Shown piece after piece: positions 44,478 to 53,382 of a stretch of 64,000 nucleotides of DNA. This DNA comes from Sphingomonas sp. Leaf339. GTDB lineage: Bacteria; Pseudomonadota; Alphaproteobacteria; Sphingomonadales; Sphingomonadaceae. The notes below the pieces were generated by a model, which was given only the letters and a program-made list of their open reading frames with translations, did not search any database and was not told where the DNA came from. How positions within the stretch are numbered: position 1 is the stretch's first letter; every line of letters begins with the position of its first letter. Location: NCBI RefSeq assembly GCF_001426195.1, contig NZ_LMRS01000001.1, forward strand, positions 436,501-500,500, in the 5' to 3' direction. A program made the translations under genes and the position numbers.

Positions 44478-45352
44478 CGCCGCGCCCGCCACACCTGCCA
44501 GAACACCGCCGGCGCCGACATGATCGGATGCCGCTCGCGCCACGGCGTCAGTGCCACCTTCACGCCGGTATGCCTCTCCACCTTCCAAAGGCCATAGGCG
44601 GCGGCACCGTCGAAGGTGAACGCCGCGCGGATCAGCCGGGCGATGTTGAGCGGCTTGCCCGCGCGGCGGCGGCGGTGCCAGCGGGCCAATATCCGCGCTC
44701 GATCCGGCACATCGGGAACGAGCAATGGGCCGTCCTGTGCGAACGCGATGCCACCAGCCTGCCACGCCAGCGGCAGGATCGCTTGATAACGACCCGCACC
44801 GTGGTCGAGGATCTGCTCCTCCCGCCCGCTCTTCTCGACGCGTAGTTCGGCGGCATAGGTCTGGCGGAACAGCGCGCGCCAGTAATCGGCGGCGGTCCCC
44901 CGCGCCGGCCCCAGCGCGGCGGCAAAGCGTGCGGCGGTCACCGCGGCGGCGGCGATCGCGTGCACCACGTCGGCGCGGGCCTCGTCATCGCGCTGCCAGA
45001 CAAGTGCTGCAGGCTGCACGAAACGCGTCCAGATCGTCGTATCGATCAACTCGCCCGACGCCGCCGCCCGAAACGTCGCCAGCCGCATCGTCGCGATCTT
45101 GGCGCGCAGGGTGATGCCGTCCCGCGTTACTTCACGGTAGCTGACGGTCGGCCACAGCCCGCGTTCCGGCGGGCCGGCGGTCAGTACATAGAAATCGAGC
45201 ACCCCGTCGAGCGAGCCGATGCGCAGGTTCGATCCATAGAACAGCACCGCCTGCACCGATGGCTCCGCCGCCAGCGTCGCCGCCAGATCGCCCACCTCGA
45301 TGCGAACCTCGGCATCCAGCGCGGCGGCGACATACGCGTCCAGCGCGTCCAT
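44474..45352 (-). CDS. Tam41-like nucleotidyltransferase-fold protein
   Basis: 292 residues. The segment VQAVLFYGSNLRIGSLDGVLDFYVLT has the G-S plus D-x-D arrangement of a polymerase-beta-type nucleotidyltransferase. The C-terminal AAAYGLWKVERHTGVKVALT resembles the membrane-binding end of mitochondrial Tam41 CDP-diacylglycerol synthase. That suggests transfer of CMP to a phosphatidic-acid-like or ceramide-phosphate lipid. It is clearly part of the operon (22 bases after the kinase gene, 4-base overlap with the next). The start may be GTG at 45355 or ATG at 45352; neither has a strong ribosome site. The Tam41 relation is a fold-level guess. Confidence 0.65.
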   Translation of the reverse strand: MDALDAYVAAALDAEVRIEVGDLAATLAAEPSVQAVLFYGSNLRIGSLDGVLDFYVLTAGPPERGLWPTVSYREVTRDGITLRAKIATMRLATFRAAASGELIDTTIWTRFVQPAALVWQRDDEARADVVHAIAAAAVTAARFAAALGPARGTAADYWRALFRQTYAAELRVEKSGREEQILDHGAGRYQAILPLAWQAGGIAFAQDGPLLVPDVPDRARILARWHRRRRAGKPLNIARLIRAAFTFDGAAAYGLWKVERHTGVKVALTPWRERHPIMSAPAVFWQVWRARR

Positions 45353-45373
45353 CACGGCCGGATCAATTCCAGA

Positions 45374-46390
45374 TCACGGGGCGATGAAGGAGAGGACCGG
45401 CCCTTGCCGTACCGCCAGCTTGCCGCCGTCGAAATGCTCGCCGTCGAGGATGAAGCCATCGTCCAGCGATACTTCGAACGACGCGGTGTCGATATGGTGA
45501 TACCCGGCCCGCCGCATCCAGTCGGCCTCTGATCCCGCCAGCAACGCCGGAACGGTCAGCATCAGCCGCTTCGGTGGTGCATCGATCACCAACAGCTTCA
45601 TGCCATCACGCGGTTGCCCGAACGGCTTCAGGCCCAGCGGCAACTGGCGAAGCGCAGACGCGAGCAACAGATAGCGGGGCTTGGAATCGACCGTCCCGCC
45701 GGGCAGCTTCAGATCAAGCGGCGTGCCCACGCGCCAGCTGCTTTTCGCGCCGCCGAACATCGTCTGGATCAACGCCCAGCCGAGCGCCAGGCCGACCGCG
45801 ACGCCGTTGAACGCACCCGCCCGGTGCGTGTGCTGCGCCAGTTCGGTCGCCTTCACGAAGGCACCGGCGCCGAACAGGAATCCGCGCAGCGGCCGCGATC
45901 CATCATCGCGCGCGATCTCGACCGGACGACGCTCGACCCTGCGACCGCGCGTCACCGCGGCCAGCGCATCGGCCAGCGTCCAGCCCGACGGGATCCCCAG
46001 GTCGATCGCCAGCGCATTGGTCTTGCCCGACGGGATCACCGCGATATCGGGCCACTTGCCCTTCCACACATGCGCGGCGCAGGTCAGCACGTCACGCACC
46101 GTGCCGTCACCGCCGTCGATCACCAGCAGGTCGATCTTTCGTTCGGCAAACTCTGCGAGCGTATCAACCAGCGCGGTACGGGTACCGGGTGCGGCAAGCA
46201 GGACGCTGTCAACGCCGGGAACGCCCGCTTCATATTCGGCGCCGTGGTTCAGATGACTCTTGGGATTGCAGACGATACCGATGCGCAGCCGACCGACCGC
46301 TGCGGCGGTTGGCGCGGCTTTCACCGTCACCGATCGGGCGGAATCCGGTCCGGCAAAGGCGAGAACGCTGGCAGGCGAAAATGACGGCAC
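45374..46390 (-). CDS. Diacylglycerol kinase/LCB5-family lipid kinase, candidate ceramide kinase
   Basis: 338 residues from a GTG with GAGGT 5 bases before it. The catalytic domain has LRIGIVCNPKSHLNHGAEYE, LLVIDGGDGTVRDVL (nucleotide loop GGDGT) and IAVIPSGKTNALAIDLG, then a C-terminal beta-domain ending FILDGEHFDGGKLAV. The family phosphorylates diacylglycerol, sphingoid bases or ceramide. In sphingomonads, which build sphingolipids, and with nucleotidyltransferases directly downstream, a ceramide kinase role (CpgB-like) is a good hypothesis. The usual NPxSG loop reads NPKSH, a variation worth noting. First gene of the operon. Confidence 0.82.
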   Translation of the reverse strand: MPSFSPASVLAFAGPDSARSVTVKAAPTAAAVGRLRIGIVCNPKSHLNHGAEYEAGVPGVDSVLLAAPGTRTALVDTLAEFAERKIDLLVIDGGDGTVRDVLTCAAHVWKGKWPDIAVIPSGKTNALAIDLGIPSGWTLADALAAVTRGRRVERRPVEIARDDGSRPLRGFLFGAGAFVKATELAQHTHRAGAFNGVAVGLALGWALIQTMFGGAKSSWRVGTPLDLKLPGGTVDSKPRYLLLASALRQLPLGLKPFGQPRDGMKLLVIDAPPKRLMLTVPALLAGSEADWMRRAGYHHIDTASFEVSLDDGFILDGEHFDGGKLAVRQGPVLSFIAP

Positions 46391-46458
46391 GTCTACCTCG
46401 CTACCGCGAACATGGCAGTGCCGCTACAATTTTGTGACGGAATCATCACGATCACTCC

Positions 46459-46920
46459 TCAACGCCGGTAACGCATGGCCATGCGGATGGTCGCACCGCC
46501 GGCCGGTACGGCAAACCGCGCGGAGGCGAAGGAAGGCAAGCCGATCGAGGTCGGCGCATCGTTGGAAAACCCGAACCCCTCCTTGGGTGCCCACAGGGTA
46601 CGGTTGAAACTGTGGTCGCCATTCTCGTCGTGATATTGCGCGATGGCGTAATAACCGGGCGGCAGCCAGAAACAGGCGGTGGTCGCCGGCGCGCGGGTCG
46701 GCACGCGCGCGCGCAACAGCTTGCCGCCCTTCGCCAGAAAGCGACCCTTGTCGTCCGGATACACGGTGAACGCGACCTCGCCGTCGCCGCTGTGCAGGCC
46801 GGTGGCCTGTACCGTCAGCTTCACCGCATTGCCGCCGGGCGTCCCCATACACGACTGCGCGGCCGCCGGGGCGGCAGCTATCACGCCCGAAAGGGCGGCA
46901 AGCAGGAACAGGATTTTCAT
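46459..46920 (-). CDS. DUF2141 secreted protein
   Basis: 153 residues with a signal peptide (MKILFLLAALSGVIAAAPAAA). The DUF2141 beta-sandwich is clear: VKLTVQATGLHSGDGEVAFTV, then FWLPPGYYAIAQYHDENGDHS and NRTLWAPKEGFGFSNDA. Found in many alphaproteobacteria near lipid, carotenoid or surface genes; function unknown, periplasmic. It is 68 bases upstream of the lipid kinase and may share its transcript. Confidence 0.88.
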   Translation of the reverse strand: MKILFLLAALSGVIAAAPAAAQSCMGTPGGNAVKLTVQATGLHSGDGEVAFTVYPDDKGRFLAKGGKLLRARVPTRAPATTACFWLPPGYYAIAQYHDENGDHSFNRTLWAPKEGFGFSNDAPTSIGLPSFASARFAVPAGGATIRMAMRYRR

Positions 46921-46987
46921 CGAACGCTTCTCTTTGTCGCCGGTGCGAGAACCGACTGAGATAGCGATGTGGGAGTGAACCGCGGCT

Positions 46988-48337
46988 TTACTGTGGCGAA
47001 TTGTGGCGGGGAACGCGCGACAGGCGCAGCGCGGCAATCGCCATCAGCACCGCGACCGCCGCCGATCCCACCGTCACTGCCATCGCGACTCCGGTGGCCC
47101 CGTACCATGGCGTCAGCATCGCGGTCGCGCCGAACAGCACGCCGACGCCGGCGGCACGGATCGCGAAGACGCTGCCGGCACGCTGCATCGCCGTCATCAC
47201 CGTATCGACCCCGGTCGTCGCCAGATCGAGACAGCCGGCGACCGACAGCCACAGCAGCACCGGCCACGCGCCACGAAAATCGCGCCCGCCGACCAGGTTC
47301 AGCACTGGCTTGCCTGCCACCAGCACCAGCGCCATGATCGCCACCGCCGCCAACCCGCTGCCAAGAAACAGCCGCGACATCAGCCGCGCGAGGAGCGCGG
47401 GCGGTGCGTCGCGCAACGTCTTCACCACCTCTGGAAAAGCGGCACGTGAGATCAATTGCGACAATTTCGCCAGCGCCTGCGCGATTTGCGAGGCGAGGCG
47501 GAACACGCCCGCCGCCGCCGGCCCCGCCGCCGCGCCGACCAGCAACAGCGGTATCTGCTTGCTCGACAGGCCGAGCGTGGAGCTGGCGTTGGTGCTGAGC
47601 GCGAATCGGACGATGCCGGGATGCTCGCGTGCCAGATGCCGCGATCCGCGCCCGCGCCACATCAGACCCAGATCGCCGCTCCGCGCGACCATGAACCAGT
47701 ATGTCGCGGCGGTCAGCACCTCCGCCGCCGCCCACGCCGCCAGAAACCCTTGCACGGTCGGATGGATCAGCCAAACCCCGATCGCTCCGATAAAGCGCGC
47801 GACCGGCGTCACGCTGTCGGCAATGGCGGCCAGCGCAAACCGGTCGCGCAGGCGCAGGATGCCGAGCGGCGTCGATCGGATCGTGACGAGCTGGATGATG
47901 ACGAAGATCAGCGTCGCCCGCTTCAGCGTCGATCCGATGCCCAGCGCCTCCCCCCACAAATCCAGGATCAGCCAGGCCAGCACGGCCCCGACGATCGATC
48001 CCGCAAAATCCAGGATCGCACTTCCCCGGAACAGCCGGGCCAGCGCCCCGTCGTCGCGGGTGGCGAGCGGACTGACGCCATACTGCACGATCACCTGCCA
48101 GCTCTGGAACGCGACCAGCGTCGCCAGTGTCTGCGCCGCGCCGGTGATGAGCGCGAACCGGCCGAACCCGACGACGCCCAGCGAGCGTGTGGCGATACCC
48201 AGATAGAATAGCGACAGCACCGCCAGCACGCTGCGGCTCGCCAGCAGCCAGCCGAGGTTGCGGGCGGCGGCGCGGAACAGACCGCCCGAACTATCCCCGG
48301 ACGGCAATGGGGACAATGGGGGAAGCGGGCTCGACAT
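46988..48337 (-). CDS. Lipopolysaccharide/oligosaccharide flippase (MOP/Wzx-like)
   Basis: 449 residues, 12-14 membrane helices. It starts with an N-terminal Pro/Ser stretch, then LFRAAARNLGWLLASRSVLAVLSLFYLGIATRSLGVVGFGRFALI, the typical polysaccharide-biosynthesis entry. Next FQSWQVIVQYGV and LGLSSKQIPLLLVGAAAGPAAAGVFRLA. It would flip lipid-linked glycan or phospho-oligomer across the inner membrane. The chosen ATG (48337) has no good ribosome site. It is divergent from the amidotransferase gene (105 bases), and both probably belong to one surface-structure locus. Confidence 0.9.
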   Translation of the reverse strand: MSSPLPPLSPLPSGDSSGGLFRAAARNLGWLLASRSVLAVLSLFYLGIATRSLGVVGFGRFALITGAAQTLATLVAFQSWQVIVQYGVSPLATRDDGALARLFRGSAILDFAGSIVGAVLAWLILDLWGEALGIGSTLKRATLIFVIIQLVTIRSTPLGILRLRDRFALAAIADSVTPVARFIGAIGVWLIHPTVQGFLAAWAAAEVLTAATYWFMVARSGDLGLMWRGRGSRHLAREHPGIVRFALSTNASSTLGLSSKQIPLLLVGAAAGPAAAGVFRLASQIAQALAKLSQLISRAAFPEVVKTLRDAPPALLARLMSRLFLGSGLAAVAIMALVLVAGKPVLNLVGGRDFRGAWPVLLWLSVAGCLDLATTGVDTVMTAMQRAGSVFAIRAAGVGVLFGATAMLTPWYGATGVAMAVTVGSAAVAVLMAIAALRLSRVPRHNSPQ

Positions 48338-48442
48338 GCGTTTGGCGGGGATTAATCGGCTCGGTCGAATGCGGCAAGAGCCGTGACATGATGGGCACGT
48401 CGGCCCTATGCGCGGGCCGTCTCGTTCTGGGAGTATTGCGTC

Positions 48443-50344
48443 ATCTGCGGCATCGCCGGTCTTTATGCACGCGGGCGCGGCGTTGGCGCCGATACCGTGC
48501 GCGCGCAATGCGCCGCGATCGTCCACCGCGGCCCGGACGACGAGGGCGTGTTCGTCGATCGCGACTTCGGGTTCGGGATGCGGCGGCTCAGCATCGTCGA
48601 TCTGGCCGGCGGGCATCAACCGTTCCATTCGCCCGATGGCCGCTATGCCTTGGTATTCAACGGCGAGATCTACAATTTCCCCGCCCTGCGCACCGAACTG
48701 GCGGCGATGGGCCGGGTGTTCGACAGCCACGGCGATACCGAGGTCATCCTGGCCGGCTATGAACGCTGGGGCGACGGCATCTGGTCGCGGCTCGACGGGA
48801 TGTTCGCGGTGGCGGTGTGGGACCGGGCGACCCGCACGCTGACGCTGGCGCGAGATCCGGTCGGGATCAAGCCGCTCTATTATACCGATCAGCCTGCCGG
48901 TTTCGCCTTCGCATCGGAACTGAAGGCGCTGACGCTGCTGCCCGGTTTCGCGTTCGACACCGACGAGCGCGGGCTGCTGGACTATTTCCGCTTCGGTCAT
49001 GTGCGGACGCCGCGATCGATCTATTCACAGGTCAGGACACTGCCGCCGGGGCATGTGCTGACGCTGCCGCCGGCGGGCGAACCGGTGCTGCGCGCCTATT
49101 GGACGCCGCGATACGCCACGCCCGAACCGCTGGGCGACGACGAATGGGTCGACCGGTTCCGCACCCGCTGGCTGGAAACAGTGGCCAAACAGATGGTCGC
49201 GGATGTCGAGGTCGGCGCGTTTCTGTCGGGCGGCGTCGATTCGTCCGCGGTGGCGGCGGCGATGATGCGGATATCCGATCGTCCGGTCCGCACCTTCACG
49301 ATCGGCTTTCCCGATCCGCGCATCGACGAAAGCGGCCCGGCCGAGGCGATCGCCCGCGCGCTCGGCACCCGCCACGAAACCCGACGGCTGGAGATGGCGC
49401 ACGCCCGCGATCTGCTGCCGGCGGTGGCCGCCGCCTATGACGAACCGTTCGCCGACCCGTCGATGGTGCCGACCTGGTATGTCAGCAAGGTCGCCGCCGA
49501 ACAGGTGAAGGTCGCGCTGTCTGGCGATGGCGGTGACGAATTGTTCTTCGGCTATAAACGCCACGCCACCGAACGCCGGATCGGCAGCCTGCCGGCCCCA
49601 TTGCGCCATGCCGCCCGTGCAATCGGCGCGATTCCGTCGCTGCCCTCGCGCGCGCTCAACGAACGTATCCAGCGCTGGACGAAAACAGCGGCGAGTGCGG
49701 GCCTGCCTAGCGGCGTCGCCCGCTTCTTCGCCAAGACGCAGATCACCGCGGCGGGTTTCCGCTCCCGCGTCTTCACCCCAGATTTCCTCGCCCGCGCCGG
49801 TGGCGGAGAGGGCGAGATCGACCGGTTATGCGCGGAATATTTCCCCGATGCCGGCGCCATTTCCGCCGACACGCTCGAACAATTCGGCCTGTGCGACCTC
49901 GCGCTCAACCTGCCCGGCGCGATGCTGACCAAGGTGGACCGCGCCAGCATGGCGCATTCGCTGGAGGTGCGGGTGCCGATGCTGGGCCAACCGATGATCG
50001 ATCTGGCGCTGGGGATGCCGTTGCACATGAAACTGCATGGCCGGGTGGGCAAGCACGTCGTCCGCGAAGCCATCGCGCCATGGCTCCCCGCCGGCATCCT
50101 CGACCGCCGCAAACAGGGTTTCCAGATGCCGCTGTCGGCATGGTTCGCCGGCGATTTCGGCCGCTATGCCGAAGAACTATGGCGCGACAGCGGCGCGCGG
50201 GGCGAGGGTATCTGGCACGCGACGGCGGTCGACCGGGTGTTCGCCGATCACCGCGCGGGGAAGCGGGACTACAGCCGCTTCCTTTACGCGCTGGCGGTGT
50301 ATTGTTTGTGGCGGGTCAGGACGGAATCCTCACTGCTCCGCTAG
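48443..50344 (+). CDS. asnB: Asparagine synthase-type glutamine amidotransferase, apparent ATC start
   Basis: 633 residues if begun at ATC 48443. That is the only way to place the nucleophile Cys directly after the initiator: the frame reads ATC TGC GGC ATC, giving (M)CGIAGLYARG. No ATG, GTG, TTG or CTG exists in frame between the upstream TGA (48389) and this Cys. GGGAG lies 9 bases before the ATC. The next ATG (48497) would delete the active site. Other motifs: HRGPDDEG, VFNGEIYNF, LARDPVGIKPLYY, PPi loop FLSGGVDSSAVAAAM and SGDGGDELFFGYKRH. Length and tail suit the exopolysaccharide/PEP-CTERM-associated amidotransferases, which amidate sugar or polymer acids rather than free aspartate. Confidence 0.9.
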   Translation: MCGIAGLYARGRGVGADTVRAQCAAIVHRGPDDEGVFVDRDFGFGMRRLSIVDLAGGHQPFHSPDGRYALVFNGEIYNFPALRTELAAMGRVFDSHGDTEVILAGYERWGDGIWSRLDGMFAVAVWDRATRTLTLARDPVGIKPLYYTDQPAGFAFASELKALTLLPGFAFDTDERGLLDYFRFGHVRTPRSIYSQVRTLPPGHVLTLPPAGEPVLRAYWTPRYATPEPLGDDEWVDRFRTRWLETVAKQMVADVEVGAFLSGGVDSSAVAAAMMRISDRPVRTFTIGFPDPRIDESGPAEAIARALGTRHETRRLEMAHARDLLPAVAAAYDEPFADPSMVPTWYVSKVAAEQVKVALSGDGGDELFFGYKRHATERRIGSLPAPLRHAARAIGAIPSLPSRALNERIQRWTKTAASAGLPSGVARFFAKTQITAAGFRSRVFTPDFLARAGGGEGEIDRLCAEYFPDAGAISADTLEQFGLCDLALNLPGAMLTKVDRASMAHSLEVRVPMLGQPMIDLALGMPLHMKLHGRVGKHVVREAIAPWLPAGILDRRKQGFQMPLSAWFAGDFGRYAEELWRDSGARGEGIWHATAVDRVFADHRAGKRDYSRFLYALAVYCLWRVRTESSLLR

Positions 50345-50354
50345 ACCCCCAAAA

Positions 50355-51446
50355 TCACGCCAGCCAGCTCACCATCGCCACCCCGGCGCGCTTCACCGCC
50401 ATCGCCTGCAACAGCCGCACCAGATGCACCACCAGCGAGATCGCCGTCCACGCCGCTACGCCGATGATCCCCCAATCCGGCCGCCCCACCAGCAACCCGG
50501 CGAGCAATATCACCATGTTCGGATTGCGCCGCGCGGTGACGAGGCGAAAATCGCTGTCGAACTTCTGCCAGACATGGATGTGCATCCCGAAGCGGACGAT
50601 GAACGCCCCCTCGATCAGCCGCTGCGCGACATAGCCGAACAGCATCGTGCCGATCACGATCCAGAACGTCTCGTCCGACAGCGCCCGGCCATAGGGCGCA
50701 CACCCCGCCGCCCAGGCCCACCACCAGAACGGCGGATGGACCAGATCGACGCCGTGGTCCCATGCATTGCCTAGCTTCGACGAGGTGATCGTGCACCGCG
50801 CCAGCTTCCCGTCGACGGTATCCAGCACCATGAAGACCAGCCCGGTGGCGAGACCGGTCCAGAACCAGCCATACCAGAACGCCACCGTCGCCACGATGCA
50901 CAGCACGCTGCCGATCGCGGTGATGCCGTTGGGGCTGATGCCGATCCGCGCCGATAGCTGCGTCAGCCGGAACGCCCATTCCGGCCAGAGATATTTGGTC
51001 AGGACATCTGTGACGCCCTTGTACGCACCTCTGTAGCTCAACCGCTCGATCGCCGGCACGGTGTCTGGGGTCAGCGGCTCCATGAACGGTCGTTCGCGCT
51101 TCCTCAGCGCCTCGTTCAGGATGCCCGCCTCGTCCTCTGCCTGCACGATCGTCAGGCCGGGGAGGCGGCGGCCGGCGAGCATCAGCGCCGCCGCCTCGTT
51201 CGCCTCGACCTCGCCGACATGCGCCAGCACCGGCCGGCCGTTTCGCGTCACGACCGTGCCGGGCCGCGACTTTAGATACGTGGTCCACATCGGATCGAAC
51301 GCGTAATCCAGATGGGCGAGGATGATGGTGGGGCCCTGTTCGTCGAACCCCTGCGCCTGCGAGATGCGGCGCACGCGTTCGGCATTGGTCATGCCCCAGA
51401 GATGCGTGGAATTGTCGCCGATGGTGGCGAGCGCGGGAGAAGTCAT
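50355..51446 (-). CDS. CDP-alcohol phosphatidyltransferase with an N-terminal extension
   Basis: 363 residues. The CDP-alcohol phosphotransferase signature is perfect (DTVDGKLARCTITSSKLG, then NAWDHGVD), with six or so membrane helices in residues 165-355. The first ~160 residues are a soluble domain (IGDNSTHLWGMTNAERVRRI, LAHLDYAFDPMWTTYL, RNGRPVLAHVGEVE) that looks like a degenerate NTP-transferase lobe, as in fused inositol-phosphate cytidylyltransferase/DIPP-synthase proteins. It transfers a phosphoalcohol from a CDP donor to an alcohol acceptor. It lies downstream of the TagB-like gene (17 bases) and presumably uses the CDP compound made by the operon's first gene. Confidence 0.87.
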   Translation of the reverse strand: MTSPALATIGDNSTHLWGMTNAERVRRISQAQGFDEQGPTIILAHLDYAFDPMWTTYLKSRPGTVVTRNGRPVLAHVGEVEANEAAALMLAGRRLPGLTIVQAEDEAGILNEALRKRERPFMEPLTPDTVPAIERLSYRGAYKGVTDVLTKYLWPEWAFRLTQLSARIGISPNGITAIGSVLCIVATVAFWYGWFWTGLATGLVFMVLDTVDGKLARCTITSSKLGNAWDHGVDLVHPPFWWWAWAAGCAPYGRALSDETFWIVIGTMLFGYVAQRLIEGAFIVRFGMHIHVWQKFDSDFRLVTARRNPNMVILLAGLLVGRPDWGIIGVAAWTAISLVVHLVRLLQAMAVKRAGVAMVSWLA

Positions 51447-51463
51447 GGGGGCGCGTTACCCCA

Positions 51464-52582
51464 TCACGCTCGTTTGTCGAGCAGGTCCCGGATGACCCGT
51501 GCCGCGCGTGCGGGGGCTGACCCGCGGGTGTCACCCAGTGAGTCGCCTGCGAACCGTGCCTGGATCGCGGCAAACGAATCATGCACCGCCGGCGCCCGCG
51601 CCAGCATCGGCAGCAGATCGCCGACATCGTTCACGACCTCGCCACAGGTCCATTGCGCATAGGACGGATCGCCACGCCACTCGACGCCGCCCGCATTCAG
51701 GAAAACGCAGGGGCGCGGGCGTTGCAGGAACTCGATCACCTGGCTCGACGTATCGCCCAGATAGATGTCGGCGGCGGCGGTGTAGCTGCCATCGACCATT
51801 GCGAAACCGTCCATGTCGCAGTGGACGTTGGGCAGCCCGCGCACCTCGTCCATCACCGCCCGCACCTCCGGCGCGCCCTCCGCCAGTCGCTGGTGCGGCG
51901 CGAAGATCAGGTTCCAGCGGCCGTCCTGCGCGATCCGACGCACGGTATCGGCCCCCCATGCCCACCATGACGAGCGGTGTCGCTGCCAGTGCGGCGCATA
52001 GAGGATCGTCGGACGCGGCTCGGCAAAGGGCAGGGTGGTTATGCTCCGCTGCCGGAACGACGCCTTCACATATCCCGTCGCCACCACCCGCGCCGGATCG
52101 AAGCCTCGATCGAGATAGGTCGCGCGTTCCCGCTCGCTCGGCACCATCATCATCGCGGCGGCGCGGCGGCGGGGATCGTCGCGCGCGCTCATCGATCCGA
52201 CGCCGTGCGAGGTCTTCACGAACGGCGTGCGCAGCGGCAACACGCGCGGCAGCCACAGGCTGGTCTGTTCCGCGCACACCGCCGCGCGCGCCCGCATCAG
52301 ATGCGGCAACAGCCGGAGCAGTGTCGGGATTTTCGGCGGCAACGGAGGATTCTGCCCGTCCGCCGCACCCGCGATCCGCCGGAACCCCGGCACGCGACGG
52401 ATGCGGACGCCGGCCAGCCCCTCGCTCCACCGGGTCAGCAGCGTTTCATGAACGGAGGTCGCCACCCACAGGTCGATCGCGACATCGCCGTCCGCCGCGA
52501 GCGCCTCGACGATCGGGTACAGATGCGGGATCAGCAACGTCTCGCCCAGAAACAGGAAGGCGACCGGACCCTGTCGGTTCAA
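51464..52582 (-). CDS. TagB/TagF-like CDP-glycerol glycerophosphotransferase-family protein
   Basis: 372 residues, GT-B-like, no signal peptide. Family marks: FLFLGETLLIPHLYPIVEAL, VKTSHGVGSMSAR, VVATGYVKASFRQR, TILYAPHWQRHRSSWW, FAPHQRL, and the donor-site ADIYLGDTSSQVIEFLQRPR. In Firmicutes such enzymes polymerise glycerol-phosphate into teichoic acid; Gram-negative homologues are sparse. The start is TTG at 52582, overlapping the stop of the NTP transferase gene as TTGA. Together with that gene and the CDP-alcohol transferase, it points to a phosphopolyol transferred onto a lipid or glycan. Confidence 0.82.
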   Translation of the reverse strand: MNRQGPVAFLFLGETLLIPHLYPIVEALAADGDVAIDLWVATSVHETLLTRWSEGLAGVRIRRVPGFRRIAGAADGQNPPLPPKIPTLLRLLPHLMRARAAVCAEQTSLWLPRVLPLRTPFVKTSHGVGSMSARDDPRRRAAAMMMVPSERERATYLDRGFDPARVVATGYVKASFRQRSITTLPFAEPRPTILYAPHWQRHRSSWWAWGADTVRRIAQDGRWNLIFAPHQRLAEGAPEVRAVMDEVRGLPNVHCDMDGFAMVDGSYTAAADIYLGDTSSQVIEFLQRPRPCVFLNAGGVEWRGDPSYAQWTCGEVVNDVGDLLPMLARAPAVHDSFAAIQARFAGDSLGDTRGSAPARAARVIRDLLDKRA

Positions 52583-53295
52583 GCGCCATGCTCCCGCCGC
52601 CAGCGTTCGATATCGTCGGGCCGGTCGATCTCCTGCCAGTGCGCGTCGCGCGGCACGGTGACGGCGGCGACCGCATCGACGCCTGCCAGCCGGTCGATGA
52701 TCGCGTGGTGAAACGCGTGGATGCCGTCCGCCGCGCCGATCACCGCACGCAGGGCATCGGCATAGGCGCCACCGCCCTTCGACGCGACGACGCCGAGCGA
52801 CCGGTGCGTCGCTCGCGCGGCATCCAGCGTCTTGCCGACCGCACGGACCCGGCCGTTCGCCACCTCGACCAGCATGTCGTCAAGCTCCGGCACGGTTAGC
52901 GTATCGACCACCAGCTTCACGCCGCGCCGCTCGTCGCTCACCGCGGCGGCGAGGATATCGGCGTCGAACACCGTATCGCCGTTCATCAGCACGAACGGAT
53001 CGGTCAGGCAGGCGCGCGCCGCCCACACGCTGCCGATGCTGCTGCCCGCCGCCCAGAAGGGATTGAAGATCAGCTCGGTCGCCACCGCGCCGCTATGTCG
53101 CGCCAGATGCTCGGCGATCTGTTCGACCCGGTAACCGCCGACGACCACCGCATGACGAATTCCCGCCTGCTCCACCGCGCGCAGCTGATGATCTAGGATC
53201 GCGCGACCGCCCACCGGCACTAGGCATTTCGGAGTCTCCAGCGTCAGCGGTAACAGGCGCGAGCCTTGGCCCGCCGCGATGATGATCGCCTTCAT
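52579..53295 (-). CDS. NTP transferase (phosphocholine/inositol-phosphate cytidylyltransferase-like)
   Basis: 238 residues of the sugar-phosphate nucleotidyltransferase superfamily. Signature loop AIIIAAGQGSRLLPLTLETPKCLVPVGG with the pyrophosphorylase Gly-rich motif, then HAVVVGGYRVEQI and the metal/nucleotide DPFVLMNGDTVFDADIL. The C-terminal WQEIDRPDDIERW suits small cytidylyltransferases such as LicC-like or IPCT-like enzymes. It should charge a phosphoalcohol with CTP for the two downstream genes. First gene of the three-gene operon. Confidence 0.87.
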   Translation of the reverse strand: MKAIIIAAGQGSRLLPLTLETPKCLVPVGGRAILDHQLRAVEQAGIRHAVVVGGYRVEQIAEHLARHSGAVATELIFNPFWAAGSSIGSVWAARACLTDPFVLMNGDTVFDADILAAAVSDERRGVKLVVDTLTVPELDDMLVEVANGRVRAVGKTLDAARATHRSLGVVASKGGGAYADALRAVIGAADGIHAFHHAIIDRLAGVDAVAAVTVPRDAHWQEIDRPDDIERWRREHGA

Positions 53296-53382
53296 GCGTA
53301 TGTCCGTTTCCTGCCGCTCATCCGATCACGCGTAAGCCGCAATGGTGGTGGGATTGCGGCGATGTCGAAAGGGGCTGTCCTA

